A stretch of DNA of 64,000 nt from Progne subis subis (GCA_022316685.1 JAKJHU010000054.1:1612001-1676000); one strand, 5' to 3'. Positions 45,498 through 57,732 are shown, numbered from the stretch's first letter. Translations and numbers: made by a program. Notes: a model not told the origin generated them from the letters alone.

Positions 45498-45712
45498 GGC
45501 ACGGACGTGGACATCCTGTCCCCCAAAAACAGGGACATGGACAATCCACCCTCTCCCCCCAAACGGGCATATGGACAACCCACCCTGACCCCCAAAATGT
45601 GGGCATGGACAACCCGTCCTGTCCCCCGAAAACAGGGACACAGACAACCCACCTTGTCTTCCTCTAAATGGGGATATGAACAACCCACCCTGACCCCAAA
45701 ATGACCCCTTGC
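45498..45712. repeat. About 36-bp minisatellite upstream of SH2B2 coding exon 1
   Basis: Five to six diverged tandem units of the form ATGGACAACCCACCCTGACC followed by CCCAAAA and a G-rich end, beginning 30 bases beyond the exon's acceptor, in the intron. Confidence 0.85.
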
Positions 45713-46681
45713 CATGATGCCAGAGCTGATCTGTGCAAAGGAAAATGCTGTGGGCAAGTGTCTGCATGCTGCTCTCTCTCCACCTCATCCACTAGGAAAA
45801 AAAATGTTGGCCCTGGCAGCAGCCATAAATTGTACTTATTTTACGATTATGACCATGCAAAAGCATTATTGATTTCTCATGAAACCGCTAAGGAGTCCCC
45901 GAGCAGAGGAGCCCAGGGGGATTTGCCTGCAGGATTCCTCTCACTCTGCGTCTGCCTGGGCATGGCACAGCTCTCCAAAGGGGGAGGGAGCACGGGAGTC
46001 CTGGAAGTGTCCACCCAGGGCAGCAGCCTCCCCTCTGCACCCAGCAGCTGGTCCTTCCCTTTCTCCAGTCTCTATTTCTGCCCTCATCCTTCGCCACATC
46101 AATGTTGGGAGCATCAGCTGAGCATCAGCTAACAGATAACGCAGGAGAGGTCCTCAGCAGAGGCCAATGATCAGCTGGGATACAGGGGGAAAAAGAGCAG
46201 AAGGAGACCCAGGAGGACACCAGAAGTTGATGGGAGCTGCTGACCAGACCTGTGAGCCCTTGGGAGAGGCACCACTTTGCCCAGCCTCCACACTGGTCCT
46301 TCTCCCAGTGGCTGTGGGACTGGCAGGGCACGTGTACAGTCCAGCTTGGTGTGCATGCTGCACTTCCCAAATCTCTGCCTGGCTCTGGGCAGCACGAACA
46401 ACGTCCCCTGTGAGACCCCAGCAGCGACTGCAGCTCATAAATCACCTCCCAGTGCCAAAACTGCTCACTGGCTGCTGGTGCTGCTGGGCCTTGGCTGGAC
46501 ACTGCTGAGCCCATGACCCCGAACACCTGGTCCCTGTGTCCAGACATCCCTCTTTCCTCCACCCCAAGGGCAGCAATTTGGCAAATCCACCTCAGCCAGC
46601 TCAAACACCGAGCCCAAGGGTGCCCTGCTCCAGGCAGGGACCGTGCCTGTGTAATCCAGCTCTGGAAGGGCAGGACAGTTC

Positions 46682-46760
46682 CCCCGGGTTTTGCTGCTCT
46701 CCATTCACAGAGCGGCTCTTTCCCCGGGTTGTGCTGCTCTCCATTCACAGAGCGGCTCTC
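46682..46760. repeat. 40-bp tandem duplication
   Basis: Two adjacent copies of CCCCGGGTTKTGCTGCTCTC followed by CATTCACAGAGCGGCTCT, 40 bases apart with one or two differences. A recent local duplication. Confidence 0.9.
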
Positions 46761-47819
46761 TTGCTGGCGAGGGATTACTCCTGCTAATAAATCACGCGCC
46801 GTATCCCGCCAGCAGCTTACACGGCCAGTAATTAATTACTGCTCGGATGAACGGCACAAGACACGGCATCGGGGCGGGCACTGGGACTGGCATAACCTGC
46901 TCCTTATCCTCCAGACCCCAACCATGCCAGTTCCCGGAGCCCAGGCAGGACAGAGCCCTGAAGGCCAGGATTCAGAGCAGCAGCTGTGGCCAGGAGATGG
47001 TGGCCATATCCCCAGCACATCCCTATGGAGATGAGTTCTCTGGGAGCACCCCCATCCCAGGAAGGCTCTCAACCTCCCCAAACAGGGAGAAAACCCAACA
47101 GCAACACGATACACGTGGAATTTCCCCACCTCTGAGGCAGGGATGCTGCTCAGTGCCCCGCTGTGCCAAGGGGGCTCTGAGGACAGGACCCTGGCCCTGC
47201 ACTGGCTCCTCACATCCCACAACACCAGCAGGGCTCCAGCCGCTGCAGAAATCCCTGGCAAAGCTCTCCCCAGCATCACAGGGCTTTCCCAGAGACCTGA
47301 GCAGGGAGCCATGCCAGCTGGGAAAAAAACCATCCCTGCAGTTTAGGAGCAGCGTCTGAATTTCCCCAAGAGACATCAGCAAAGCAGCAGAAAATGCAAA
47401 GCTGTTTGTTACCCGCCCAGCAAATGAAATTCCTAATTATCCATCCATCACCAAGCAGAGGGTTTAAAGACTCTGCCCTTTGAATTGAAAATTCACAACC
47501 CCAGCTCTGCCATGGCCCTGGAGCTGCCCTGGCACCAAGCCCACAGGCCAGGAGTATTTGGGCTCGGGGAGAAAAGGGAGATGAAAAGGTGTCTCCTGCT
47601 GCCAATCCAAGCAGTCACAGCAAGAGCAAGGGAGAGGGAAAGGGAAAAGAGCAGGAAGGGGCTTGTGGGGGGAAGAGAAAGCCCCTCCTGGTTTCCCTGC
47701 CATGAATTTGGGGGAAAATACAGCTCCCCATCCCTCTCTCCAGGAGGGACTTGTGCTCAGGGCCTGCCTGTTTGAAACCAAGCGATGCCAAGCTAACAGA
47801 CTCTGTGAGGTTAAGGGGG

Positions 47820-47842
47820 AAAAAAAAAAAAAAAAAAAAAAA
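47820..47842. repeat. Poly(A) tract
   Basis: About 23 consecutive A on the plus strand, preceded by GTTAAGGGGG. No retroposon body is recognisable upstream. Confidence 0.85.
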
Positions 47843-50800
47843 GGCACTTCAAAAAAGATAAAGCCCCAAACAAAAAGCCTCAAGGCGATCCAGGCATGGC
47901 AGCCAGGCTCGGGCTCAGAGAGGCGCACGCAGAGGCATCACAGCATCTTCCTTACATCTGCATGGGGATGACAGACTTTAAAAGGCCAATTTATAAAAAT
48001 GAAGCCTAGAGGAGAGACATCTGGCAGGTCTGAGGAGGCGGCGGCGGGGATTACTAACCCTGTGCCACACATCCAACCCCCCCTGCCCGGAGCTCGGCCA
48101 GGAACCTCCGGCCAGGATCCAACAGCACAGGCTGGGAGTCACTGGGGTGGTTTAAGGGCAGCCCCTGGGACTGCAGAGCCATCCCCGCCCCTGATTCACC
48201 TGATTTCTGCAGGAAGCAGGCTCCCAGTTATCCGTGTAGATTTACCTTTAATCTGGATGCCTGCACTCCCCTCCATACCAACAGCTCTGCCCCACTTCTT
48301 GAAATAACTTATCATGCCACAGACAGCATCCCCGGGCAGAGCGGTGGAAGCGCAGACGAAAATAAGCTCGCGATGGAAATAAGCAGCAAATCTGCAACTG
48401 CTTTTTGGAAAGGGCCATCCCCTGCCAGCCCAGCTGCCTGAGGGCTGCAGCACGCTCCAGGCACCTTTATAAGGAGCCAGATCCCTTTGGAAGTGCCATC
48501 AGCCCACTCCAGAACTGGCTCGGGGGCCATGGCCTTGAGTCCCTGGTCTGGGTGACACAACAGAGAAATAAACAAATAAAATGGGGAGGTTTGTTGGCAT
48601 GAAGAAGCCATGGAGTGGCAACCTTGGTGTCAGGCCGGTGACAGGCTCCTAACCCACCTGCACGAGTCCCCAAACTCCTCCCAGGGCAGAGCTGTGCCTG
48701 CTGCGTCCGTCGTTTGGGAAACTGAGTCAAGACTTGAGAAGAGAAGATAAAAATAAAGAACTTCTGGGGTTTTGCCAACTGGAAACCCAGGCTGTGATGG
48801 CAGGTGAGAGCCAGCTGCTGGCAGGGATTTGGGGACACCTCTCCCACCAAGGTGTGTTGAGGCATCCCCTGCTCCAGGAAGAAGGTGGGAATGGGGGAAG
48901 CACACAGAATAACAGAATAACCTGAAAGTCAAAGCAAAGCTACTGACCTCAAGAAGAAATGAAATTTAAACTGTCAGCAGAAGCGCAGGAGACCATAAAA
49001 AAACAACTCCCCGGTGAAGCAGGAGCCAGGGAGCAACAACAAAGCCACTGGGGGATTTGCTGAACCAGAGGCGTGGGGAGGAACCAGCATCTAATGAGGT
49101 GTAAATAACCCGAATGCGCAACACCGGTCATGGGATGGCCAGCACAGCCTGCCCAGCACGGCCTGCCCAGCGCGGGCTCTGATGGCTTTATTTAAGGAAA
49201 CAACCCTAATAAAGAGATGTTTCCCTTCCGCCCAGCACAGCGCAGCCAGGCTGGGACAAAGCGATCCGAAACTCGGCGGGGAAGAGCACTGTCTGCGCAA
49301 GTTGAATCCCTCCATCCCTGCCTGCATCCCTCCAGCTCCACCTGTGCTGGAAAACCACCGGGGCCACTCCAGAGAGCAGCGGGGGGAGGAAAAACCAGCG
49401 CGGGAGGGCGTGCGGCAAAGGAGATGCCAGCCCCGGCTGTCCCAGTCCTGCTCGGTTTCCAGCAAGATCGATGCCACTCAAAGCCCCAGCTGGTCATCCC
49501 GATCCCACGAGGGATGACATGAGGAAACCCGGGCACCTGCTGCCCCCAGAAAAGCGCCTGACCTAAGCGTGCGGTGCCGGAGGAGATCCCCGAGTCACGG
49601 GAGGGTCTGGGAGCAAGGCGATACCCCCCGGCCCCCCCGGTGATGCTCCTGGCAGGCAGCTCCTGACACACAGGCAGCTCCCGAGGGAGCCTGCCTGCCC
49701 CGGGCAGACGGAAAACAGCTCACACCGGCAAGGGTTTTAGCAGGGACAGAGCGAGCAGGCTCAGACCGATGGCAGGAGAGAGGCAGGGGCATCGTCCCCG
49801 CTCCTACTGTGCAAGCACAACGCGATGAGGGATGTGTTGGAGCTGATCTTCCCTCCCCATTCCACAGCTGAGACCTCCCAGGTGACCAAGTGACCTCCCT
49901 TTGTCACCTTGAGGGCCCTTCCCAGCCCTGGAGACCCACCAGAGCTTTAACTGCATGCAGAGGCTGAGCTGAGGAAGAGAAAACCGAAGGGAACAAAAGC
50001 AGAGCTCACCTGCCTTGTGCCTTTCACACCCCCCTGGACCCCTGAGCACAGCCCTGGGGTGGGAGAAGCTGACAGCTCTCCATGCTCCTCAGTACTCCAT
50101 GTACTATTCATACAATGGTGACCTTAAATCAGACTGCCTGTCTGAACCAGATGGAAATGGAAACAGTCTTTGTTCCTCTCATTTACTGGCCATCCCACTA
50201 AAATATTAATTGAACAGCATTTTGGCCTCCGATTTTATAGTCAAACCACCTGCCTTGGACCAATCCCTCAGCAGGAGCATGAGTTACTTCCCTGCCCAGA
50301 TGCACTTCAGGGTCCACCTGCAGCTCAGAAAACATTTTTTCTGCAGTGAAAAGGCTCCTTGTGCCTTTTTCTGCTGCCCACAGAGGGGTTCCACCGGCCA
50401 GCCCAAGCTCTCAAAAAGGATGCCCCAAAGCACTCAGTAGTGCTGAGTGGCCAGGACAAGGTTTTGGGGTACAGGTGCTGATGGGGCTCATCTTCAAAAG
50501 AGAAAAAATGGGCAAGAAGTGAACCTTTCCTCCTCTTACACATCAGGGTGTCCCCACATCTCTGATATCCTGATTTCAGCCCCACAGGAAATGAGCAGAT
50601 GGGCCCACGGCAGCCCCCCAGTAAAACCTAATGATGTAAAATCATTTCCAGTACTCTGACCACACCGCAGGGCTGTTCCTCTCCCTCCCCTCCAAAATCC
50701 CCCGCAGTGGATGTTGTACCTCCCGTGCTGACTGCTGCTGGAAAACAAAGACAAGTTCGTAGATAAGATCCACTGGATCTTAGATAATCTTTTTTCTCTG

Positions 50801-51867
50801 AGTAATTCCATCCAGCTTGCAGGGAGCCACTCTGCCAGCCCATGCACGGGGCTGGAGCATCACCCCAAGCCATTGAACCCACTGGTGCTGTGGGACCTTG
50901 GGGACACCTCAGCCACGGGGACACGGCCCCCAAGGTGCAGTGACAACCATCAGCAAAGCTTTGGTGCATCTGGGCATCATGAATGCAGCTTGGGGCTTGG
51001 AGGCTGTGTGCTGTGTCTGGGAATAAAGCAGAGACACCCCCTCAATGCCCCAAAGGAAAAGCTGTTGGGGAAAAAAAATAAAATTAAAAAAGCAGAGCTT
51101 TAGGTGAAGGAGGTCAGAGGCTGTTGTCCATTCCCCCTCACTCGGATGCCACCTCACGTGCCTGTCTCCAGCCAGAGAGCTTCCCACAGAAAACTACCCA
51201 GTCCAAAGTCTATTTTTAACCTCCACAATAGCAGAGCCTCCCCCGAGGAGCAGCAGAAGCCCTGTCCCCAACCAAGCAATCTCACATTTCCCTCGCTAAG
51301 CCTCGATTTCCTTCCGCCCCTCAGCCCACAACAAAAACCCTCCTCCTCCTCTCGCCTTCCCATCCTCATTAAACTATTTGCACACCCATCCATGCATCTA
51401 TCCCCCTCCAGGCTGGTGTCTGTGGGTGCAGAGTGTCCTGCACACCTGTTACACATTAACCACTGACCTGCCACCTGTGGGCAGCCCCTTCCTGGGCTCA
51501 GAAATGCCAAACAACTGGAGATTCATCTGCTCAGCCCCCTCCCCTGGATGCACCCCAAACTCTGGGGGTTTAAAGAAAAAGCCCTGCAAATGTCAACCCT
51601 CCTGAGCTTCCCAAAGCGAGTGCAAACTCTTTAAAAAAAGATTACTCTTGCCCTGGGGATTGCTGTGCCACGGAGGAGCTCTTTGGTGGTTTTGGGGAGA
51701 GAGCTGAGTGCATGCTCAGCAAAGAAAATCCTGATGGATCTTCCTCAGTCATCACTGGGGATCCCCCATCATTAGGTCAGAGAAACCCCCAAGATTGTTT
51801 TTCAATTACGGCACATAATAAACACAAGATAAAGTTACACAGCTTCTGTAGGAAATTTTCTTATTAT

Positions 51868-51930
51868 GTTTTTTTTTTGTTTTTGTTTTTTTGTTTTTTT
51901 TTTTTTGGTTGTTTTTTTTTTTTTTTTTAG
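51868..51930. repeat. T-rich low-complexity tract
   Basis: Runs of 7-16 T broken by single G, and one GG, on the plus strand. Reads as an A-rich tail on the minus strand, without a recognisable retroposon body. Confidence 0.85.
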
Positions 51931-53640
51931 GTTGCAGATCTAATTCCCCACACGCATCACTGTCTCATACCCGCCTGCAAACAGCCTTAAACTGCTGCCT
52001 AATGGTATCTGAGCTGGGGAAATTCAATTCTACCCAGCGCCTCACCCAGGACTGCTACAATCACTGCTAATTGCTTAAGTGGTGTATTAAGCAAAATAAA
52101 AATTCCAGTGGGCTTTGAACACCACCCCCCCCAACCAGATGATGCCAAAACACCCTGTTACAGCTGCCAACCCTGGCTGGAGATCCAACCTCAAATATCC
52201 TTTTTCTCTTCGCTGTGCAGGGATGCTCCTGGGCAGGCAGAGCTTCATAGCATGGCCGTGACCACACCAGAGGGATTCACAGGCTGTGCCCAACTTTGCC
52301 ATCCCTCTTGCCAGGGCTCTGGGGTGCCACTGCAGCCCCTCTCCTGCCCCAAGGTCCAAATGCTGCCAGGTCCCCAGGGTCCAGGTGCCAAATGCTGCCA
52401 GGACCCAGTGGAGCAGGGCACAAACATCTTCCCAGTGGGACCCTGGAGTGGGTGCACACTGGGTCCCTCTCCTGAGGCTGTGGATGGATGTGGGGCTCCA
52501 GTCAAGTCTCATCCCAAACCCAGACCCTGCATGGGAACAAGCAGATTCTCCAAGCCCTTCTGGTTTTCCCTTCAGCAAGAATCAGGTGTGGGATGCAGTT
52601 TTCCCTGTAGGCATTTCTCTCCTCCACTCCACCGTGATGGAGCCAGCTGGGATTGAATTTTTGGGAGCACACCTGGGGGCAGGGCCCGCAGGTTCCCTCT
52701 GCCTGCACAAGGAAGTGGATCACAGAGCCAGGACAAGTCCCCAAGCCCTGTCCCACCACCTCACTGGCATCCATGGGCAGGAAAAGCAGCCGAGGTCAAT
52801 GGAGGGCAGGCACAGGCAGGAGGGGAATGCTGCAGGAACCCCGGGGCTGGGAGCACTGCCCTGGGGCATCCCAGCCAGCCTTAGTCAGCAAATGTGCAAC
52901 CATCATCTGCTTTCTCTGCTTCTGCTGGGAAGAAGAGGAGGAGGAAGAGGAAGAGGAAAGGCATTAGCCAGCAACATCCTCATCTTGGAGAGATGAGTGC
53001 TCCACCTCCAAGGAGGAAAGACAAGAGGAAGCTGCACAGGAGCACGCTGCCATGAGGGTGCTCGCAGTCCAGGAGAAGAGGGGACAGACCTGATGGCCCA
53101 GGGGATCAGCCAGAAGAGGCAGCACTGCAGTCAAGCAGCCCTGAACCAAGTGAGGAACTCACACTGGAGAAAGGAGGTGATTTTAACCCCAAACCAAACA
53201 GGGACGAGGACCAGGGCTGGCTCACTCCTCGATGGCACAGGGGTCTGGCACTGAGCTGGGTGAGACACCAGACAGGGAGGGCAAACCTCCCCAGGCTGGA
53301 GCAGAGAGGATTGTGCAGCTTTTTCAGGAAACACTCATTGGTAGCCCTGGGCTCCTCTGCTGTGTCAGTGATGGTGAGACACTGGGAAATACACTGAAGG
53401 ACACAGAGGGCAGGTCCAAGGGCACCTGCCATCCCATCTGAGCAGATCTCCTGGCAGCACACACCCACCTGCCTGCACAAATGTGCTCTCCCCACCAGGG
53501 AAGGGGGGCTGAGCATTTTGGGAGAGCCTGTGTGGTTTAGGAGGATGATTCCTATTTAGAAAGGCATCCCCAGATGTCCATGGTCCTTCTCTGCCCTCCC
53601 AACAAACCAAACCAAAAATCCTCATGGAGGAGAGTTCTGA

Positions 53641-53990
53641 ATAATCACAGAATCATTTAATTTGGAAAAGACATCCAAGTACATCCATTCCAACCATTCC
53701 CCCAGCACTGCTCAGGCCACCACTAACCCATGTCCCAAGGTGCCACATCCTCCAGGCATGGTGACTCCACCACTGCCCTGGGCAGCCTGACAACCCTTTC
53801 AGCAAAGGGATCTTTCCTAATATCCAACTAAACCCCCCCTGGCATAACTTGAGGCCATTTCCTCCTGTCTAGTCAGCTGTACCTGGCTACAACTTCCTTT
53901 CAGGCAGTGGTGGAGAGCAAGAAGGTTCCCCCTGAGCCTCCTTCTCTCCAGGCTGAGCACCCCCAGCTGCTCCTCACCCACTCAAAGACA
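53641..53990 (-). mobile_element. CR1 LINE fragment in SH2B2 5' intron
   Basis: Reverse-complement CR1 3' region over about 350 bases: ATAATCACAGAATCATTTAA, TTGGAAAAGACATCCAAG, CACTGCTCAGGCCACCAC, GAGGCCATTTCCTCCTGTC and CTCCTTCTCTCCAGGCTGAG. Confidence 0.92.
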
Positions 53991-54748
53991 CAGGAGCAGG
54001 CCCGCGGGGGATTTGGGGCAGGGTGCTGGGGGGACAGACAGATTTTACCTCCTTTCCCGTTGCAGTTCACAGGATCCCCGAAGCACCGGCAGCGTGGCTC
54101 TTGCAGGTCAAACGCATAACTTCAACCGATCAATTTCCACACTGGAAGGAAGTACCAGACCCACTCGGAGGGAGGGACCTGGAAGGCAAAGGTTTAGGCT
54201 GTCAAGCCTAACCCGGAGCTCTGGAGCCAGAGCGATATTCCCGGGCACATCTCACCTCCCCCGAGCCACGGTCCCGCTGGGCTCCGGCCTGACTTGAGAA
54301 GCAGAAATAAGCAGAAGGGGCAGGCAGAGAGTCCCCCGAACCTCCCAAGGGCCTTCCCGTGGTGCTGCCCAGGCTGGGCAGAGCAGGGCTGGAGGAAGCT
54401 CGGCTGTGCCCGGGCACGGGGGGCAGCGGCCGCCGCGACCCCTCCGCAAAGGCAGGCAGACAATACTGACTGAAAATAACGCAGCATCCATGCGGGGGGC
54501 TGCGTGCTGCCCGTGCCCCGCTGCCGGGGCTGCAAACACCCGGCCCCGGGGGAAAACAACAACCCACGGCTGCAACCCCCCAGCTCCGGGGGAAAACCCC
54601 CATTCCCCGGGGCAGCCCCCAAGGCCGGGGAGAGCCCAAGCCACGGCTGCAGCGCCGCTCCCCCAGGGCAGCAGCCCCCGCTGCCCGGCTCTGCCCCATC
54701 ACCGCCCCCGCGGGCCCCGGGGCCGCCCCGAGCGGCGGCGATGCTCAC

Positions 54749-54900
54749 CGGGAACGGGGGCTGACCCAGCCGGGGGGTGACCCAGCCCGGGGGGGGCGGC
54801 GGGAGGCGGCGGCCGTGCGAGGGGAGGGGAGGGAGGGGGCGGCTCGGGGACCCTCCCGAATGCACCGCGCCGCAGCGGCGGGGGGCGGGACCCTCCCCCG
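54749..54900 (-). other. SH2B2: Possible SH2B2 alternative first exon (downstream donor)
   Basis: Only the 3' boundary is visible: CGTTCCCG|GTGAGCATC, a good donor. The 5' limit is arbitrary. No start codon that would join the SH2B2 frame was recognised. Confidence 0.3.
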
Positions 54901-55019
54901 GGTGGGGGATCCGCTGCTGAACGGGGGAGGAGGGGGTGGGGGGAATGAATAACCGGGAATAAAGGGCCCTCCCCGCCCGCCGCTGCGGTGCCGGTGCCGG
55001 TACCGGAGGATGCGCTCAC

Positions 55020-55115
55020 CCGGCCGCGTTGGTGGCTCGGCTCGGCTCGGCTCGGCTCTGCCCGGCCCGGCCGCCCCCCGCCCCGCCGGCAGCGCCGCCC
55101 CCCGCACCGCCCCCG
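55020..55115 (-). other. SH2B2: Probable SH2B2 non-coding first exon (upstream donor)
   Basis: The 3' boundary is the GCGGCCGG|GTGAGCGC donor. The TATA-like CCCTTTAAGG just upstream makes a start near 55.1 kb plausible; the exact start cannot be read from sequence. Confidence 0.35.
55034..55058. repeat. (GGCTC)5 short tandem repeat
   Basis: Five copies of GGCTC on the plus strand (GAGCC on the SH2B2 strand) inside the putative 5' UTR exon. Could vary in length. Confidence 0.9.
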
Positions 55116-55749
55116 CCGCCTTAAAGGGCCCCGCCCGGCCCCGCCGCCCCCGCCCGGCCCCGCGCCGGGGACCCCCAGGGACCCCGATCCATCCCCGCAC
55201 ACCGCGGGCTGCCGGGGGGAGTGTCTGCGAGAGCGCCCCGGACAACGGGGGCCACCCCAAATCGGCCCGCGGGGAGCGCCCTTAATGCTCGGGCGGGCTC
55301 CCCAACCCTCCCGGGGGCACCGCAGATCCTTGGGCAGCGCCCGGAATTTTCGGGGTGCCGAGTCTTCAGGTCCCCGAGAGCCACACGTGCTGGCGGGGCG
55401 CCCCCCGGCTCAAGAGGCGCTGCAGCCTTTCCTCACCCCCTCTAGCAGCCAGCATTTGTCCTTGGAGAGGGGATGGGGGCGATTCCCCCACGCCCGCATT
55501 CCCAGGGGGCACAAGGCGGGTGGTGTGACTGGAGCGGCTCCGGGGGGAGTTTTGGGGGTCTGCACACAGTGCCCCCCTTTCCCATCCTGCTGATGGATCC
55601 CGGGGCCCGTCTCAGAGCACTTTCAGGATGGACTGAATCTCAGGACAGGGTGGGTCAGGATGGACAAAGCCCCAGGACAAGGAAACTGAAGCCCAGAGGG
55701 GTTTAAGGGATGGAATTGGGGGTCACAGTGCCTCTGGGACGCTGCACAG

Positions 55750-55771
55750 CCCCCCCCCCCCCCCCCCCCCC
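55750..55771. repeat. Poly(C) run
   Basis: 22 consecutive C on the plus strand. Such runs are error-prone in assemblies and can form unusual structures. Confidence 0.9.
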
Positions 55772-55806
55772 ATGGTGTGTCCACGGGTGGATAAGGATGA
55801 GTCACC

Positions 55807-55809
<3 letters not shown>

Positions 55810-55848
<39 letters not shown>

Positions 55849-55860
55849 GAAAAAAAAAAA
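55810..55860. repeat. Poly(A) run, interrupted
   Basis: About 35 A, then GAGGG, then about 11 A, 38 bases downstream of the poly(C) run. Length is likely polymorphic or uncertain. Confidence 0.9.
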
Positions 55861-56297
55861 GGATTTGCAGGAGGAACAAATCCTTTTTACTTCTGTGAAG
55901 CACCTGTAGGATTAAGACAATGCTGGTTATGTAAGAGGTGGAGAAGGGTGGGGTTTATCATTATTGTTATTATTATTATTTATTTATTATGCTTCCTCAC
56001 CGTCCCATTAACCTGAGGGGCGTATTCTGGGGAGATCTGGGGAGAGGCTGGTTTGGGGGAGAAGAAGGAGTTTTGTTGTAGGGCTGGTGCAGAGTGATGC
56101 ACCATTTGCTTTTTCTTCCCCCAAAGCAGCATCTCCCTAAACATTTCTCTTTTTTGGTGTGTTTTTGGCAGCAGCACGAAACACGGGCCAAGGTGGACAG
56201 TGCAAAAGCACCACTGAGGAGGCACAACTGGGACAGGGACTCTTGGTTTTCTCCATTATGGCTGTGTTTGTGATGATTTTGGGTGGATGCTCTCCCT

Positions 56298-56458
56298 CCT
56301 GGCTGGTCGGTCACGTTTTGAAGGCCAGGTTGGGCAGGGCTTGGAGCATCCTGGTCCGGTAGAGAAGGTGTCCCTGCTCATGGCAGAGGGTGGAATGAGA
56401 TGAGCTTTAAGGTTCCTTCCAACCCAAACCATTAAATGTTTCTGGCATTCTATGATTT
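56298..56458 (+). mobile_element. CR1 LINE 3' end, plus orientation
   Basis: Forward CR1: GAAGGCCAGGTTGGGCAGGG, CTTTAAGGTTCCTTCCAACC and a terminal ATTCTATGAT, the diagnostic CR1 3' octamer repeat. It is one of only two forward-oriented CR1 pieces seen here. Confidence 0.92.
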
Positions 56459-57708
56459 CCTTTCCAGGGGGGTTCTGGGGGTGAAGGGATGCTCACAGAG
56501 AGGCTGGATCCCTGCTCCTCAGTGCAGGTGACCCTGGGCCTTCAGCCACCTTCACCCACCTCCCACAGCAGCTGACGATGTGTTTCCCCTCCCCCTGCCT
56601 CTCCTCCAAAAAGCCTCTCTCCCATTCATATCCCTTTTTAAAGAAAACACACAATCAATAGTCTCTCAGGCTGGAATTTCATTAAGGTTTTCATTGCACT
56701 CGCTATCGATTGGCAGCAGGGCCGGGAGCTGCACGGAGCTGACGCTGTGCCCTGCCTGTGCCACGGGACCACCCAGACCATCCTTTGGCCACGCAGAGGA
56801 TGTGGCTGCTCCCATGCAGGCAGCAGAAAGCCCAGCATCCCAGATTTTACTGACTCCTGGATTTTACCATCACTAAGAGCAGAACCAGCAGCCCAGGGAA
56901 GGGCTGGGGTGCTGGGATTTCTTTCATGAACCAGAACAAATGCTTTGTGATGGCAGAGGCTTCAGTATGTAACAGGCTCTCTCCTGCCTTCCCTCCATGG
57001 GATGCTGCTCGTTCCAGGACATGGAAAAGCAGGCTGGAATGCCTGGCCTTGCTTCCATCAAACACGGGGGCTGCGAGGATAAAACACCGCAGGGCTCTGA
57101 GCGTGGAAGGGCACGGTTTGCTCCGCTGCTAGTCGGTCACTGGGAAAATGAAGTGAAAAATCCCAGCCTCTAAAAGGGCTCGTGGGCTAATTTTAGGTCT
57201 GGGCCTTGACCAGAGAGATTTACAATAATTGCCGGGGTGAAAGTTTAACATCTCCCGCGACTTTTCTCAGCAATCCCCAAGGAACCACGTTCTGCTGTGC
57301 AAGGAGCATCCCCTGGCCAGCTCCCCAAATTGCCTTCTTAAGGCTTTATTTTTAAACCAAAAGCCACAGGCTGCCTTCAACGGGACACAAACCCTTCACG
57401 AGTCCCAGTCTGCAGCTGGTGGGAGCTCCTGTGGACGGGGATTTGGCTCAAATCCTTGTCCCCGATTTTTGGCCCTGCTCATCCCTGTGCCAACTCCACA
57501 GAGCCCCCACTGACACCCCTGTTCCCACCCACCACTAAATCCTTTTACCAGCACCCACGGCAGGAGCAAAGCAGAGCACGTTGCTTGTAGAACCACGGCC
57601 TTTCTGCCACGCTAAATGATTTAAAACTGGTGCTGAATAAACCTAATATCTGCCCGCTGCTGCCAATTCTCATCACTCCGGGACTCCCTCGGAGCGATTA
57701 GCTGCCTT

Positions 57709-57732
57709 AAAAAAAAAAAAAAAAAAAAAAAA
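57709..57732. repeat. Poly(A) tract
   Basis: About 24 A after TTAGCTGCCTT. No retroposon body recognised. Confidence 0.85.

Larger units (their letters stand above)
45713..54748 (-). other. SH2B2: SH2B2 5' UTR intron (inferred)
   Basis: About 9 kb between the first coding exon and the CpG-island donors. It holds a 40-bp tandem duplication at 46.68 kb, homopolymer tracts (A run about 47.82-47.84 kb, T-rich 51.87-51.93 kb), a CR1 fragment (53.64-53.99 kb) and A/T-rich blocks that look like candidate regulatory elements (46.76-46.86, 51.94-52.11 kb). No exon was recognised. Confidence 0.6.
54400..55440. promoter_or_regulatory. SH2B2: CpG island, SH2B2 promoter and first exon region
   Basis: The strongest CpG island of the window, with GC-box rich sequence (CCGCCCC, GGGGCGG). 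Two minus-strand donors occur in it: GCCGG|GTGAGC (exon end 55020) and TCCCG|GTGAGC (exon end 54749), suggesting alternative non-coding first exons. A minus-strand CCCTTTAAGG at about 55.12 kb is TATA-like. Ownership by SH2B2 follows from strand and position. Confidence 0.75.

Noticed and set aside
54194..55260. Several minus-strand frames of 130-223 codons in the SH2B2 CpG island
   Set aside because: Pro/Gly/Ala/Arg-rich translations typical of CpG islands; none joins the SH2B2 frame with a recognisable N-terminus.
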